A stretch of 64,000 nt of DNA, taken from contig NZ_JACDIS010000006.1 in the NCBI RefSeq assembly GCF_013839525.1, positions 186,001 to 250,000 on the forward strand, in the 5' to 3' direction. Positions 8,340 to 19,855 of the stretch are shown one piece after another. Under the pieces are notes generated by a model. The model made no database searches, was not told the DNA's origin, and saw only the letters and a list, made by a program, of their open reading frames with translations. A program made the position numbers and the translations under genes. Origin of the DNA: Chthonobacter rhizosphaerae (GTDB lineage Bacteria; Pseudomonadota; Alphaproteobacteria; Rhizobiales; Pleomorphomonadaceae). Within the stretch, counting starts at the first letter, position 1. The number at the start of each line of letters is the position of its first letter.

Positions 8340-10334
8340 TCAGGCCGCCTTCTCCTTCATGACCACGCCGCCGCTCGGACGCCGGATCTCGTCGATGAGA
8401 TCCTGCAGTTCCTTCGACGGAGCCGGGGTCAGCCGGCTGACGATGATCATCGTCAGGAAGCCGACCGGCAGGCCGAAGAGAGCGGCGGAGATGTTGCGCA
8501 CGCCGAACCAGTTGGCGATGGTCTGCGCGTGGGTGTCCAGCGCCTTCCAGGCCGCGGCCTTGGCGTCGGGCGCCGCCGCTTCCCAGGCGGTCTTCAGGTC
8601 GTTGAACTTCGTGATCGCCGCCTCGGACGCGCCGGAGAGGCCCGCCCAGGTCTGGTAGAAGTCCACCGCGTAGTAGCGCGACCCCACCAGGTAGTAGAGG
8701 GTGATCGAGAAGCCCACGATCATGCCGGCGATGGCGCCGGCGCTGTTGGTCCGCTTGGACCAGACGCCGAGAACCAGGGCCGGGAAGAGACCCGCGGCGG
8801 CAAGGCTGAAGGCCCAGGCCACCATGGCGACGATGTCCGCGGGGCGGAAGGACGCCGTGTAGGCGGCCAGCACCGCGACGAGCACCAGCAGGACGCGGGC
8901 GATGACCAGGCGGCGGGCCGTCGGCGCGTTCGGGTCGATCATCTTGTAATAGATGTCGTGGCTGAGCGCGTTGGCGATGGCCAGCAAGAGACCGTCGGCG
9001 GTCGAGAGCGCAGCCGCGAGGCCACCGGCGGCGACGAGGCCGGCGATGACATAGGGCAGGCCAGCGATCTCCGGCGTCGAGATCACGATCGCGTCGTTGT
9101 CGATGCGGAAGTCGGCCAGTCGGACGATGCCCGGATGGTCGGCCACCTTGGCGCAGGCGTCGATCACCGCCTGGGCGCTCGCCGCGTCCACGCCGCAGAC
9201 CTTCACGAGGCCGATGGCGCCCCACTTGAAGAGCCACGCGAGGTCGGCGTTGTTGCCGAGTTCGGCCACCTGGGCGCCGATCACGGTGGTGTAGATCTCC
9301 AGCTTCGCGAAGGCCGCGTAGGCGGGCGCCGTGAAGTAGAGGATGAAGATGAAGAGCAGCGACCAGGCCACGGACTTGCGCGCGTCACGCACGCTCGGCG
9401 TGGTGAAGTAGCGCATCAGCACGTGCGGCAGGGACGCGGTGCCGACCATCAGGCAGAGGATGAGGCCGAAATAGTTCAGCGGGTCGTAGTTGGTGAAGGG
9501 CTGCGTATGCGGCTTCAGCGCCTCCGCGGCGACGAGGCCCTGGGCGACCATCTCCTGCTCGCGCGCCGCGATCTCCTGCAGCACGTTGCCGTACATGATC
9601 TGCGGCAGCGGCACGCCGTACTTCTGCGCCGAGAGCACGACCACCGGGATCAGGTAGGCGACGATCAGCACGATGTACTGGGCGACCTGGGTCCAGGTCA
9701 CCGCCCGCATGCCGCCGAGGAGCGAACACACGAGGATGCCGATGAGGCCCACGTAGACGGCGACCTCGAAGTCCATGCCGATGAAGCGGCTGGCGATGAG
9801 GCCGGTGCCGACGATCTGCGCCACCACATAGGTGAAGGAGCAGCTCATCAGCACGATGATGCCGCAGATGGACGCCAGCTTGCCACCGTACCGCGCGTAG
9901 AGGAAGTCGGGCACCGTGTAGGCGCCGAACTTGCGCAGGTAGGGCGCGATCAGCACGGCCACCAGCACGTAGCCGCCGGTCCAGCCGAGGATGAAGGCGA
10001 GGCCGTCATAGCCGAGCGCGTAGAGCGTGCCGGCCATGCCGATGAAGGACGCGGCGGACATCCAGTCCGCGCCGGTCGCCATGCCGTTGTAGAAGGCCGG
10101 CACCTTGCGGCCGGCCACGTAATACTCCGACACCTGCATCGTGCGGGAGAGGACGCCGATCATCGCGTAGACCGCGATGGTGAAGAACACGAACAGATAC
10201 CCGAGGATGTGGTCGGGCACGCCCATCTGTTCGAGGACCGCGATCAGCAGAACGAAGGCCGCGAACCCGCCCGTGTAGGCCAGATAGATCCGTCCGAGGT
10301 TGGACGTGAAGGCATCGCCGGTTTGTGTCGCCAT
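8340..10334 (-). CDS. Sodium:solute symporter family permease (acetate permease-like)
   Basis: The 664-residue protein has about 13 to 14 membrane helices and the solute:sodium symporter signatures GRKVPAFYNGMATGADWMSAASFIGMAG, RKFGAYTVPDFLYARYGGK and GLAAALSTADGLLLAIANALSHD. It matches the longer subfamily that pairs with a DUF4212 small subunit, related to the acetate/glycolate permease ActP. It is expected to bring a small carboxylate into the cell with sodium. The DUF4212 gene lies 11 bp upstream, so the two are cotranscribed. A long soluble insert of about 60 residues before the last helix (YQTWAGLSGASEAAITKFND) is typical of this subfamily. Confidence 0.9.
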   Translation of the reverse strand: MATQTGDAFTSNLGRIYLAYTGGFAAFVLLIAVLEQMGVPDHILGYLFVFFTIAVYAMIGVLSRTMQVSEYYVAGRKVPAFYNGMATGADWMSAASFIGMAGTLYALGYDGLAFILGWTGGYVLVAVLIAPYLRKFGAYTVPDFLYARYGGKLASICGIIVLMSCSFTYVVAQIVGTGLIASRFIGMDFEVAVYVGLIGILVCSLLGGMRAVTWTQVAQYIVLIVAYLIPVVVLSAQKYGVPLPQIMYGNVLQEIAAREQEMVAQGLVAAEALKPHTQPFTNYDPLNYFGLILCLMVGTASLPHVLMRYFTTPSVRDARKSVAWSLLFIFILYFTAPAYAAFAKLEIYTTVIGAQVAELGNNADLAWLFKWGAIGLVKVCGVDAASAQAVIDACAKVADHPGIVRLADFRIDNDAIVISTPEIAGLPYVIAGLVAAGGLAAALSTADGLLLAIANALSHDIYYKMIDPNAPTARRLVIARVLLVLVAVLAAYTASFRPADIVAMVAWAFSLAAAGLFPALVLGVWSKRTNSAGAIAGMIVGFSITLYYLVGSRYYAVDFYQTWAGLSGASEAAITKFNDLKTAWEAAAPDAKAAAWKALDTHAQTIANWFGVRNISAALFGLPVGFLTMIIVSRLTPAPSKELQDLIDEIRRPSGGVVMKEKAA

Positions 10335-10345
10335 GGCAGGTCTCC

Positions 10346-10603
10346 TCACCCTTCCTCGGCAAAACCGTGTTCGCGGTCGATCTTGTCCTGGGCGCCAGCG
10401 AACCAGAACAAGAGAGCCACGAAGACGATCAGTGAACCCTGCGCGGCCATGTAGAAGCCGAGCGGGAAGCCGAAGACGACGATGGTGTTCAGCGTCTTGG
10501 CGAACATGTGGATTCCGAAGCTGAAGATGAACCAGACGATCAGGGCTGTGATCATCAGCCCCCTCGTGCTGGCCCACCAAGCTTCCTGCTTGGTAGACGA
10601 CAT
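10346..10603 (-). CDS. DUF4212 sodium:solute symporter small subunit
   Basis: The 85-residue protein has the DUF4212 layout: a short polar start (TKQEAWWASTRGL), two helices (IVWFIFSFGIHMFA and LGFYMAAQGSLIVFVALLFWF), and a charged tail (DKIDREHGFAEE). Such proteins are always found next to large SSS permeases and probably form part of the transporter. A strong GGGAGGG ribosome binding site precedes the ATG. It is the promoter-proximal gene of the symporter operon. Confidence 0.88.
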   Translation of the reverse strand: MSSTKQEAWWASTRGLMITALIVWFIFSFGIHMFAKTLNTIVVFGFPLGFYMAAQGSLIVFVALLFWFAGAQDKIDREHGFAEEG

Positions 10604-10913
10604 CGAAACCCTCCCTGGTGAAAGCGCCGAGGCCATTCCTCCGGCTCGGGCGCTGGCCGCCCATCCTCCTCAAGATGCACGACTTTCGACCGTTAGCACT
10701 TATCGTTAGTGGTTTCTCCTTATACCTTCGTCAAAGATGCAGATGCTAACAGTTCGTTTCGCACGCTTCACTGGCACGGATCGGCCGAAACGCGCGGGAA
10801 GTGCGGTCGGCTCGTCGGTTACCGACAGGATGTCGGATGTTGCGTAGAGGTTCGATTTGGCCCACGGTGTGGACAGACGACCACCGGCCCTCCGACATGA
10901 GGAAACGCGTGCC
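10604..10913. other. Divergent promoter region, symporter operon / DUF gene
   Basis: This 310-bp non-coding region separates the two divergent units. It is locally AT-richer around 10685-10760 and carries direct CGTTAG copies (10691 and 10704) with an inverted TGCTAAC at 10744-10750. These may be regulator sites, but no known consensus was matched. No RNA gene was seen. Confidence 0.45.
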
Positions 10914-11537
10914 ATGGGCCTTCTCGACCTGTTCCGCAGACCCGCCGAGATCCGCGACGGCGCCTCGCTCGACGTCTTCATCGGCGAGCAGACGGCTTTC
11001 CTCGTCCAGAAATCCACGTGGGAATACTCGCGCGCCCGATCCGGCGTGCTCTGGCAGAAGCTCTTCCACGAGGAAGCGTTCAAGACCGCCGTGCAGGCGT
11101 CCACGTGGGCGAACTATCCGCTCGCCCTCGCCTTCGTGGGCGAGATGGCCGCCGCGACCCTGCGCGGGCGCGGCCTGGACCCGGCGCTCGCCGTTTCCGG
11201 CGTCGCCGCGTCCTGCCGGCGGATCATCGCGTCGCAGCCCCAGCCGGCCGGCTTCGAGCCGACCTTCTGGGCCGAGGCGGAACGGTTCGTGTCCGGGCGG
11301 CTGAACCGGACGATGGTGGCGCCGCCGAAGGCCGTGAAGGACATTCCGCTCGACGGCCACCAGCTGTTCCACGAACGCCTGCCCATGCACCCGGACCTGA
11401 CGAAGCACGACAAGCTGCTGCTCCAGAGCACGCTGCGGGTCCATCTCTGCCGGGCGCACGAGGTCATGCTGGAGCGCCTGAACCAGGCCGCGCTCGCTCA
11501 GGCGTTCGAGGCGGAGGTCGAGGGCGCGGCGCGCTGA
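10914..11537 (+). CDS. Conserved hypothetical protein beside exonuclease fusion
   Basis: The 207-residue soluble protein is not assigned to a named family. It begins MGLLDLFRRPAEIRDG, is rich in helix-forming residues and has no signal peptide or membrane segment. A GAGGAA ribosome binding site precedes the ATG at 10914. The gene lies 75 bp before the exonuclease-CBS-nucleotidyltransferase gene and is divergent from the symporter operon, an arrangement suggesting shared function with both. Nothing in the sequence shows an active site. Confidence 0.75.
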   Translation: MGLLDLFRRPAEIRDGASLDVFIGEQTAFLVQKSTWEYSRARSGVLWQKLFHEEAFKTAVQASTWANYPLALAFVGEMAAATLRGRGLDPALAVSGVAASCRRIIASQPQPAGFEPTFWAEAERFVSGRLNRTMVAPPKAVKDIPLDGHQLFHERLPMHPDLTKHDKLLLQSTLRVHLCRAHEVMLERLNQAALAQAFEAEVEGAAR

Positions 11538-11612
11538 CGGCACGAAGGGTCGCCGGGTGGACCGCCGGGCCACCGAGGTCGGGCGAACGCCGGGCGGGTG
11601 GGGAATGACGCC

Positions 11613-13727
11613 ATGGATCCCGGACGGATGCCGCTCGTCGCGATCGACGCGGTCGTGCTCGACACCGAGACGACCGGGCTCGATCCGGCGCGGGCCCGCC
11701 TCCTGCAGATCGGCGCGGTGACGATCGCCGGCGGTCAGCTGCGCGCGGACGAGACGTTCGAGACGCTCGTCGACCCCGGCGAACCGATTCCCGCCGCTTC
11801 CACCCGCGTGCACGGGATCGACGACCGCACCGTGGCGGGAGCCCCCGCCGCCGCGGCTGCCCTGGAGCGGCTGGAGAGCTGGATCGGCGGGCGGCTCGTG
11901 ATCGGCCATTCGGTCGGCTTCGACCTCGCCATCCTGAAGCGCGAGGCGCAGCGCTTCGATCGGCCGCCGCCGCTCCTGCGCGCGCTCGACACGCGGCTCC
12001 TCGCCCGCATCGCCAACCCGAACCTGCCGGACGTGTCGCTGGAAGTGCTCGCCAGCTGGCTGAACCTGGAGATCTCCGGTCGGCACACGGCGCTCGGCGA
12101 CGCCCGGGCGACCGCCGCCATCTTCCTCGCCCTGGTGCGGAAGCTGCGCGAGAAGGGCATCCGGACCGTCGCGGAGTCCGAGGCGGCGAGCCGCCGGCTC
12201 ACCGACGCCATGGAGGCCCAGCACGCCGCCGGCTGGGCGACGATGGAGGGAGCGGTGGCGGACGCGGAGCGCACCCTCGCCCGCATCGACAGCTATCCCT
12301 ACCGGCACCGGGTGTCGGACGTGATGGCGGCCACCCTGCGGACCGCCGATCCGGCCGAAAGCCTGGAGGCGGCGCTCCGCCGGATGGTGGACGCACGGGT
12401 GAGTTCGCTTTTCGTGGTGGACATGCCGCCCGATGGCCAGCCGGCCGCGGCCGACGCCGGCATCGTGACCGAGCGGGACGTGATGCGCGCCCTCGCCCGC
12501 GCGGGCGCGGCGGCCCTGGCGGCGCCCGTGTCGTCGGCCATGTCGAAGCCGATCGCGACCGTGCCGGCGGACGCCTTCCTCTACCGGGCCATGGGGCGGA
12601 TGACCCGCCTCGGCATCCGCCATCTCGGCGCGGTGGACGAGGCCGGCCGGCTCGTCGGCGCCCTCTCGGCCCGCGATCTCCTCCGCCTGCGCTCCGGCAT
12701 GGCGACCGCGCTCGGCGACGCCATCGACGTGGCGGAGAGCGCGCCGGCGCTGGCGCTCGCCTTCGCCAAGCTGCCGGCGCTCGCCGACAGCCTGATCGCC
12801 GAGGCGGTGCCGATCGCCGACATCGTGGCGGTGATCTCGCGGGAGGTTGGCGCGCTGACCCGGCGGGCCGCCCTGCTGGCGGAGGCGCGGATGATGGACG
12901 AGGGCCGGGGTCCGCCGCCCTGCCGCCATGCGGTCGTGGTGCTCGGCTCCAGCGGGCGCGGCGATAGCCTGCTCGCCGCCGACCAGGACAACGCCATCCT
13001 GTTCGAGCGCGGCGAGCCGGACGGCCCCGAGGACCGCTGGTTCGCCGCCTACGGCGCCCACCTCAACGACATCCTCGACGCCGCCGGCCTGCCCTATTGC
13101 AAGGGCGGCGTGATGGCCCGGACGCCCGCCTGGCGCGGCAGCCTCGAAACCTGGAGCGGCCGGATCGACACATGGGTGCGCCGCTCCCGGGCGGAGGACA
13201 TCCTGGCGGTCGACATCTTCTACGATCTGCGCGCCGTGCACGGCGACGGCGCGCTGGCGCGGGACGTGCTCGCCAAAGCCTATGAGGCGGGGCGCACCTC
13301 CCTGCCCTTTCTGAAGCTGCTGGCGGCGGAGCTGGAGTCCTGGTCGCCGCCACTGACCCTGTTCGGCTCGCTGCGCACCGCGGACGGGCGGGTCGACCTG
13401 AAGCTCGGCGGCTTCCTGCCCGTGGTCACCGCCGCGCGCGTGCTCTCGATCCGCCACGGCGTCGTCCGCCGGGCCACGCGCGACCGGATCGCGGAGCTGC
13501 GCGCCCGCGCGATCGGCCACGACGCCGACCTCGCCCACATGGTGGAGACCTACGACCTGATCCAGCGCCTCGTGCTGGAGCAGCAGCTCGCCGACGGCAA
13601 GGCCGGACGTCCGCTCGGCAACGCCGTGGAGGTCGGCCGCCTCGGCCGCGACACACGGGCCGCCCTCAAGGCCGCCCTCGGGCGCCTCGACACGGTTCCC
13701 CAGATGACGCGCGACGCCCTGTTCTGA
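11613..13727 (+). CDS. DnaQ-like exonuclease fused to CBS pair and DUF294 nucleotidyltransferase
   Basis: This 704-residue protein has three parts. Residues 10-175 form a DEDDh 3'-5' exonuclease: Asp17 and Glu19 in DTETTGLD, GHSVGFD, and HTALGD with the final His and Asp. Residues about 225-360 hold a pair of CBS domains (VSDVMAATLRTADP, VSSAMSKPIATVPADAF) that often bind adenosine nucleotides. The remainder matches DUF294 with its C-terminal partner, a GlnD-like nucleotidyltransferase with GSSGRGDSLLAADQDNAIL. All catalytic motifs look intact. In related loci next to acetate-type symporters, CBS-DUF294 and exonuclease proteins are, as I recall, often separate genes. Start at 11613 follows GGGTGGGG; an in-frame GTG at 11598 is the alternative. 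Confidence 0.87.
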   Translation: MDPGRMPLVAIDAVVLDTETTGLDPARARLLQIGAVTIAGGQLRADETFETLVDPGEPIPAASTRVHGIDDRTVAGAPAAAAALERLESWIGGRLVIGHSVGFDLAILKREAQRFDRPPPLLRALDTRLLARIANPNLPDVSLEVLASWLNLEISGRHTALGDARATAAIFLALVRKLREKGIRTVAESEAASRRLTDAMEAQHAAGWATMEGAVADAERTLARIDSYPYRHRVSDVMAATLRTADPAESLEAALRRMVDARVSSLFVVDMPPDGQPAAADAGIVTERDVMRALARAGAAALAAPVSSAMSKPIATVPADAFLYRAMGRMTRLGIRHLGAVDEAGRLVGALSARDLLRLRSGMATALGDAIDVAESAPALALAFAKLPALADSLIAEAVPIADIVAVISREVGALTRRAALLAEARMMDEGRGPPPCRHAVVVLGSSGRGDSLLAADQDNAILFERGEPDGPEDRWFAAYGAHLNDILDAAGLPYCKGGVMARTPAWRGSLETWSGRIDTWVRRSRAEDILAVDIFYDLRAVHGDGALARDVLAKAYEAGRTSLPFLKLLAAELESWSPPLTLFGSLRTADGRVDLKLGGFLPVVTAARVLSIRHGVVRRATRDRIAELRARAIGHDADLAHMVETYDLIQRLVLEQQLADGKAGRPLGNAVEVGRLGRDTRAALKAALGRLDTVPQMTRDALF

Positions 13728-13761
13728 GCGACAGACAAGCGTGATATGCGGGCTGGGGAGG

Positions 13762-13837
13762 TGGTGGGCGGTGACGGTCTCGAACCGCCGACATCCTGCG
13801 TGTAAAGCAGGCGCTCTACCAACTGAGCTAACCGCCC
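13762..13837 (-). tRNA. tRNA-Val (UAC)
   Basis: On the minus strand the gene reads GGGCGGTTAGCTCAGTTGG onward, with a full cloverleaf: acceptor GGGCGGT/ACCGCCC, D-arm with GCTC...GAGC, anticodon stem CCTGC/GCAGG around a TTTACAC loop (anticodon TAC, valine), T-loop GGTTCGAGACC, discriminator A and encoded CCA at 13762-13764. It lies between the exonuclease fusion gene and hupB. Confidence 0.97.
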
Positions 13838-14192
13838 GTCCGGCTGCGGCGCTTCGACGCCGCGCGCGGCCAAACCGGGATGTACGGCCTCTGTCGGCCC
13901 TTGGCAAGCCTTCGCGGAGCGGGCCGGCGGCGGGGGCCCCGGAAGCAAAGACGGGCCGGGGACCTTTCGGCCACCCCGCCCGCTCATCCTGCCGGCCCAC
14001 TCGCCGGGCCATCTCGCCAGTCGGACCGGCCGCCCGTTTTGCGGGGGTGTCCTGCCCGCCTGCCCGTCCCGTCCTTCCCGGCCGGATGTCCCGCCGGGGT
14101 CCGGACCGGGAGCCCATCGGCTCCCGCGTCCGGAGGTCGGTCGGCGGGAGGCCCGGGGCGGCGCGGTCGCACCGCCCGGACCCGCCGTCCGG
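13838..14192. other. Non-coding gap, tRNA-Val to hupB
   Basis: This 355-bp gap is very GC-rich with many short inverted repeats. No gene, clear promoter or U-tailed terminator was seen. It holds the upstream region of the tRNA and the 3' region of hupB, both on the minus strand. Confidence 0.4.
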
Positions 14193-14468
14193 TCAGCCGT
14201 TGACGGCGTCCTTGAGGCCCTTGCCGGCGCGGAACTTCGGCTGCTTGGAAGCCGGGATCTGGATCGTCTCGCCGGTCTGCGGGTTGCGACCTTCGGTGGC
14301 GGCGCGCTCGGTCACGACGAAGTTGCCGAAGCCGACGATGCGCACCTCGTCACCGGCCTTCAGGGCGGCGCTGATGACGTCGAACACCGCGTCCACAGCC
14401 TCGCCGGCCTGCGCCTTGGTGAGCGACGCCTTGTCGGCGACCTGCGAGACCAGATCGTTCTTGTTCAT
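14193..14468 (-). CDS. hupB: DNA-binding protein HU
   Basis: The 91-residue protein is a complete HU: MNKNDLVSQVAD start, AGEAVDAVFDVI helix, VRIVGFGNFVVTERAATEGRNPQTGE beta arm and the PASKQPKFRAGKGLKDAVN tail. HU bends DNA and organises the nucleoid as a dimer. It is transcribed on its own downstream of lon, as in most alphaproteobacteria. Confidence 0.97.
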   Translation of the reverse strand: MNKNDLVSQVADKASLTKAQAGEAVDAVFDVISAALKAGDEVRIVGFGNFVVTERAATEGRNPQTGETIQIPASKQPKFRAGKGLKDAVNG

Positions 14469-14771
14469 GTCTTATCCCTTTTTCGATCCGTGACGGAGGC
14501 GATCGACCGACCGCCACCTCGGGCGGCACGTTTCCCGGATTTCCGCCCAAAAGCAAGAGGCGACCCGGCGGAAAAAGGCGGTTTTCCGCTCTCCGTGACC
14601 AAAATGGCCCGCTGCGGCGAGCAGGCGCCGGGGCGGATCGAAGCGGCTCGGGACTGCAAGCCGCCTTGCCTGCCCGGGGCGCGCTCCTCCGTTCGGTCGG
14701 ACATGAAAAAACCCCGGCGACGGGTCGCCGGGGTTCTTCGTGGGGTCGACTTGGGCCGGACGGCCCGCGCC
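14469..14771. other. lon-hupB intergenic region
   Basis: The 303-bp gap holds the lon terminator at 14706-14733 and the promoter region of hupB. The hupB ribosome binding site is AAGGG-like just before 14468. No small gene was supported. Confidence 0.5.
14706..14733 (-). terminator. Rho-independent terminator after lon
   Basis: A perfect 10-bp stem, CCCCGGCGAC and GTCGCCGGGG, with a two-base loop (14712-14733), is followed on the minus strand by six T residues (14711-14706). It lies 39 bp after the lon stop codon. Confidence 0.85.
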
Positions 14772-17195
<2,424 letters not shown>

Positions 17196-17562
17196 CGGGT
17201 AACGTCCTTTCTTATCGGCCCGCCTTCGGTGCGCTGTGCCCGGCTCCGGGAGGGGTGGAGCGGGCGATACGGCCGGGGCGGCCTTTCTGATCGACGCGGC
17301 GGAACGGCTCGGGACTAAAGGCCGGGGCCGGCCGATCCGTCGTGATTGGAAACGCGATACCGTGGAGGATCGGGCTAGGTCCGCCCCTCCGGTCAGCCGG
17401 GTCCGGATGCCCTTCTGAAGGCACATCCGGCACCGCCGATCGAGCTTCCGGCGCTGCCGCGTCCCACTTCAAGTGGCGGACAGCGCAGCCTTTTTCAAGT
17501 CCGCCGGCGAACCGGCGGCGGTGCGCGGCGGTCGCCCGCGCGCACCTTCGGAACGCCGTCCG
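17196..17562. other. clpX-lon intergenic region
   Basis: The 367-bp gap carries the lon leader. It includes a hairpin CCGCCGG-CGAA-CCGGCGG at 17501-17518 without a T tract, the 13-bp palindrome CCACTTCAAGTGG at 17464-17476, and the candidate heat-shock promoter described separately. No coding frame was supported. Confidence 0.45.
17471..17499 (-). promoter_or_regulatory. Candidate RpoH (sigma-32) promoter of lon
   Basis: On the minus strand CTTGAA (17499-17494) followed by AAA is separated by 15 bp from CGCCACTT (17478-17471). The first box matches the heat-shock -35 consensus exactly and the second matches five of seven fixed positions of CCCCATNT. lon is a heat-shock gene in many proteobacteria. 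The long leader (about 270 nt) weakens the call. Confidence 0.35.
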
Positions 17563-18828
17563 TCAGGCGTTCGTGCCGGTCTCTTCCAGGCGCTCGGCGT
17601 AGACGTAGATCGGCCGGGCCTTGCCGTCCACCGTCTCCTGGCTGACCACGACTTCGCGCACCCCGTCGAGGCTCGGCAGCTCGTACATGGTCTCCAGCAG
17701 GATAGCTTCCATGATGGAGCGCAGGCCGCGGGCGCCGGTCTTGCGCTCGATGGCCTTGCGGGCGATCGCCTTGAGGGCGTCGTCCTGGAAGGTCAGCTCC
17801 ACGTCCTCCATCTCGAAGAGGCGCTGGTACTGCTTGACCAGCGCGTTCTTCGGCTGGGTCAGGATGGTGACCAGGGCTTCCTCGTCCAGGTCCTCCAAGG
17901 TGGCGAGGACCGGCAGACGGCCCACGAACTCCGGGATGAGACCGAACTTCAGGAGGTCCTCCGGCTCCACCTCGCGGAAGAGCTCGCCGGTGCGGCGATC
18001 CTCCGGAGCGGACACCTGGGCCTTGAAGCCGATCGACGTGGACTTGCCGCGCTGGGAGATGATCTTCTCCAGGCCCGCGAAGGCGCCGCCGCAGATGAAC
18101 AGGATGTTGGTCGTGTCCACCTGCAGGAATTCCTGCTGCGGGTGCTTGCGGCCGCCCTGCGGCGGCACGGAGGCCACGGTGCCTTCCATGATCTTCAGGA
18201 GCGCCTGCTGCACGCCCTCGCCCGACACGTCGCGCGTGATCGACGGGTTGTCGGACTTGCGGCTGATCTTGTCGACCTCGTCGATGTAGACGATGCCGCG
18301 CTGGGCCCGCTCGACGTTGTAGTCGGCGGCCTGCAGGAGCTTCAGGATGATGTTCTCCACGTCCTCGCCGACGTAGCCGGCTTCGGTGAGCGTGGTGGCG
18401 TCCGCCATGGTGAAGGGCACGTCGATGATGCGGGCGAGCGTCTGCGCGAGCAGCGTCTTGCCGCAGCCGGTCGGGCCGATCAGCATGATGTTGGACTTGG
18501 CCAGCTCCACGTCGTTGTTCTTGGCGGCGTGGTTCAGGCGCTTGTAGTGGTTGTGGACCGCCACAGCCAGGACCTTCTTGGCCTTGTCCTGACCGATGAC
18601 GTAGTCGTCCAGCACCTTCCGGATGTCCTCGGGCGTCGGCACGCCATCGCGCGACTTCACCAGGTTGGACTTGCTCTCTTCCCGGATGATGTCCATGCAG
18701 AGTTCGACACACTCGTCGCAGATGAACACCGTCGGTCCTGCGATGAGCTTGCGCACTTCATGCTGGCTCTTGCCGCAGAACGAACAATAGAGCGTGTTCT
18801 TCGACTCGCCGCCGCTGACCTTGGTCAT
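17563..18828 (-). CDS. clpX: ATP-dependent Clp protease ATPase subunit ClpX
   Basis: The 421-residue protein starts with the C4 zinc-finger dimerisation domain ([11 protein letters not shown] at residues 15-25, CDECVELC near 37-44), then an AAA+ ATPase with Walker A GPTGCGKT, Walker [11 protein letters not shown], and the ClpP-docking loop IGF-like segment. The C-terminal sensor II motif GARGLRS is present. ClpX unfolds substrates and feeds ClpP; in alphaproteobacteria it also controls the cell cycle. The start at 18828 ([15 protein letters not shown]) gives the usual length. Confidence 0.97.
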   Translation of the reverse strand: MTKVSGGESKNTLYCSFCGKSQHEVRKLIAGPTVFICDECVELCMDIIREESKSNLVKSRDGVPTPEDIRKVLDDYVIGQDKAKKVLAVAVHNHYKRLNHAAKNNDVELAKSNIMLIGPTGCGKTLLAQTLARIIDVPFTMADATTLTEAGYVGEDVENIILKLLQAADYNVERAQRGIVYIDEVDKISRKSDNPSITRDVSGEGVQQALLKIMEGTVASVPPQGGRKHPQQEFLQVDTTNILFICGGAFAGLEKIISQRGKSTSIGFKAQVSAPEDRRTGELFREVEPEDLLKFGLIPEFVGRLPVLATLEDLDEEALVTILTQPKNALVKQYQRLFEMEDVELTFQDDALKAIARKAIERKTGARGLRSIMEAILLETMYELPSLDGVREVVVSQETVDGKARPIYVYAERLEETGTNA

Positions 18829-19219
18829 CCAATTCGTTCCTGCTCGGTTGTCGGACGGCTGGGCCGCCCGGACGATCCGATGGGGTTCCGCCACGCCTTG
18901 CAAGGTTGATGCCGAATGTATCCGGCTTCCCGTCCCTTGCGAGGGCGGCGCGGTCCCCCGACCGCACCGTCACTCCCGATCCCCGTCGCCGATGCATGCC
19001 GCCGCGGTGGGCGGCGCCCGCATGCTGACCCGACAGGGATCAAGATAGACTTAACGTTCGCAAGGCCGCCGACCAGTCGCCGCGATGACGATCGCCGCCC
19101 GGCCGACCGGCCGCCCTGCCCCACCTCGAACCCAACGCCCGAACAGCCACAAGGGTTTGTCGGGGCGTCGCGCCTGTCCTGCCGCACCCCCCCATGCCGA
19201 GGGGCGCGGCCGGACGTCC
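18829..19219. other. clpP-clpX intergenic region
   Basis: The 391-bp gap is the clpX upstream region. It holds an AT-richer patch at about 19040-19060 (minus strand GTTAAGTCTATCTTGA) that is the best candidate promoter core, and a 10-bp palindrome CCTTGCAAGG near 18895. No gene was seen. Confidence 0.4.
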
Positions 19220-19855
19220 TCACTTGCCGGCGCCGCCTTCCAGCGCCACCCGGCTCTCGATCACGTCGTCGACGAGACCGAAGGCCTTGGCGGCGTAGGC
19301 GTCCATGAAGTTGTCGCGTTCCAGCGCCTCCTCCACGGCCTTCAGGTCCTGGCCGGTGTGCCGCACGTAGATCTCGTTCAGCCGGCGCTTCAGCTTCAGG
19401 ATCTCCTGGGCATGGAGCATGATGTCCGCCGCCTGGCCGCGGAAGCCGCCGGAGGGCTGGTGCACCATGATGCGGCTGTTCGGCAGCGTGAAGCGCATGT
19501 CCTTCTCGCCGGCGGCGAGCAGCAGCGAGCCCATGGAGGCGGCCTGGCCGATGCAGAGCGTCGACACCTTCGGGCGGATGAACTGGATCGTGTCGTAGAT
19601 CGCCAGACCCGATGTCACATAGCCGCCCGGAGAGTTGATGTAGATGGAGATCTCCTTGTTGGGATTCTCCGACTCCAGGAACAGGAGCTGGGCGCACACC
19701 AGGGTCGCGACACCGTCCTCGATGCCGCCCGTGATGAAGATGATCCGCTCCTTGAGAAGCCGGGAGAAGATGTCGTAGGCGCGCTCCCCGCGGTTCGTCT
19801 GCTCGACGACCATGGGAACGAGCGTGCTCATATAGAAGTCGACAGGGTCCTTCAT
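19220..19855 (-). CDS. clpP: ATP-dependent Clp protease proteolytic subunit
   Basis: The 211-residue serine protease carries the Ser-His-Asp triad: serine in [11 protein letters not shown], histidine in MVHQPSGG and aspartate in the RDNFMDAY region. [15 protein letters not shown] is the conserved handle region. It forms the tetradecameric chamber that works with ClpX (next gene) and ClpA. GAGGAG precedes the ATG at 19855. Confidence 0.97.
   Translation of the reverse strand: MKDPVDFYMSTLVPMVVEQTNRGERAYDIFSRLLKERIIFITGGIEDGVATLVCAQLLFLESENPNKEISIYINSPGGYVTSGLAIYDTIQFIRPKVSTLCIGQAASMGSLLLAAGEKDMRFTLPNSRIMVHQPSGGFRGQAADIMLHAQEILKLKRRLNEIYVRHTGQDLKAVEEALERDNFMDAYAAKAFGLVDDVIESRVALEGGAGK

Noticed and set aside
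17464-17476. CCACTTCAAGTGG palindrome considered as a clpX terminator
   Set aside because: The stem is only six base pairs and there is no T tract after it on the minus strand.
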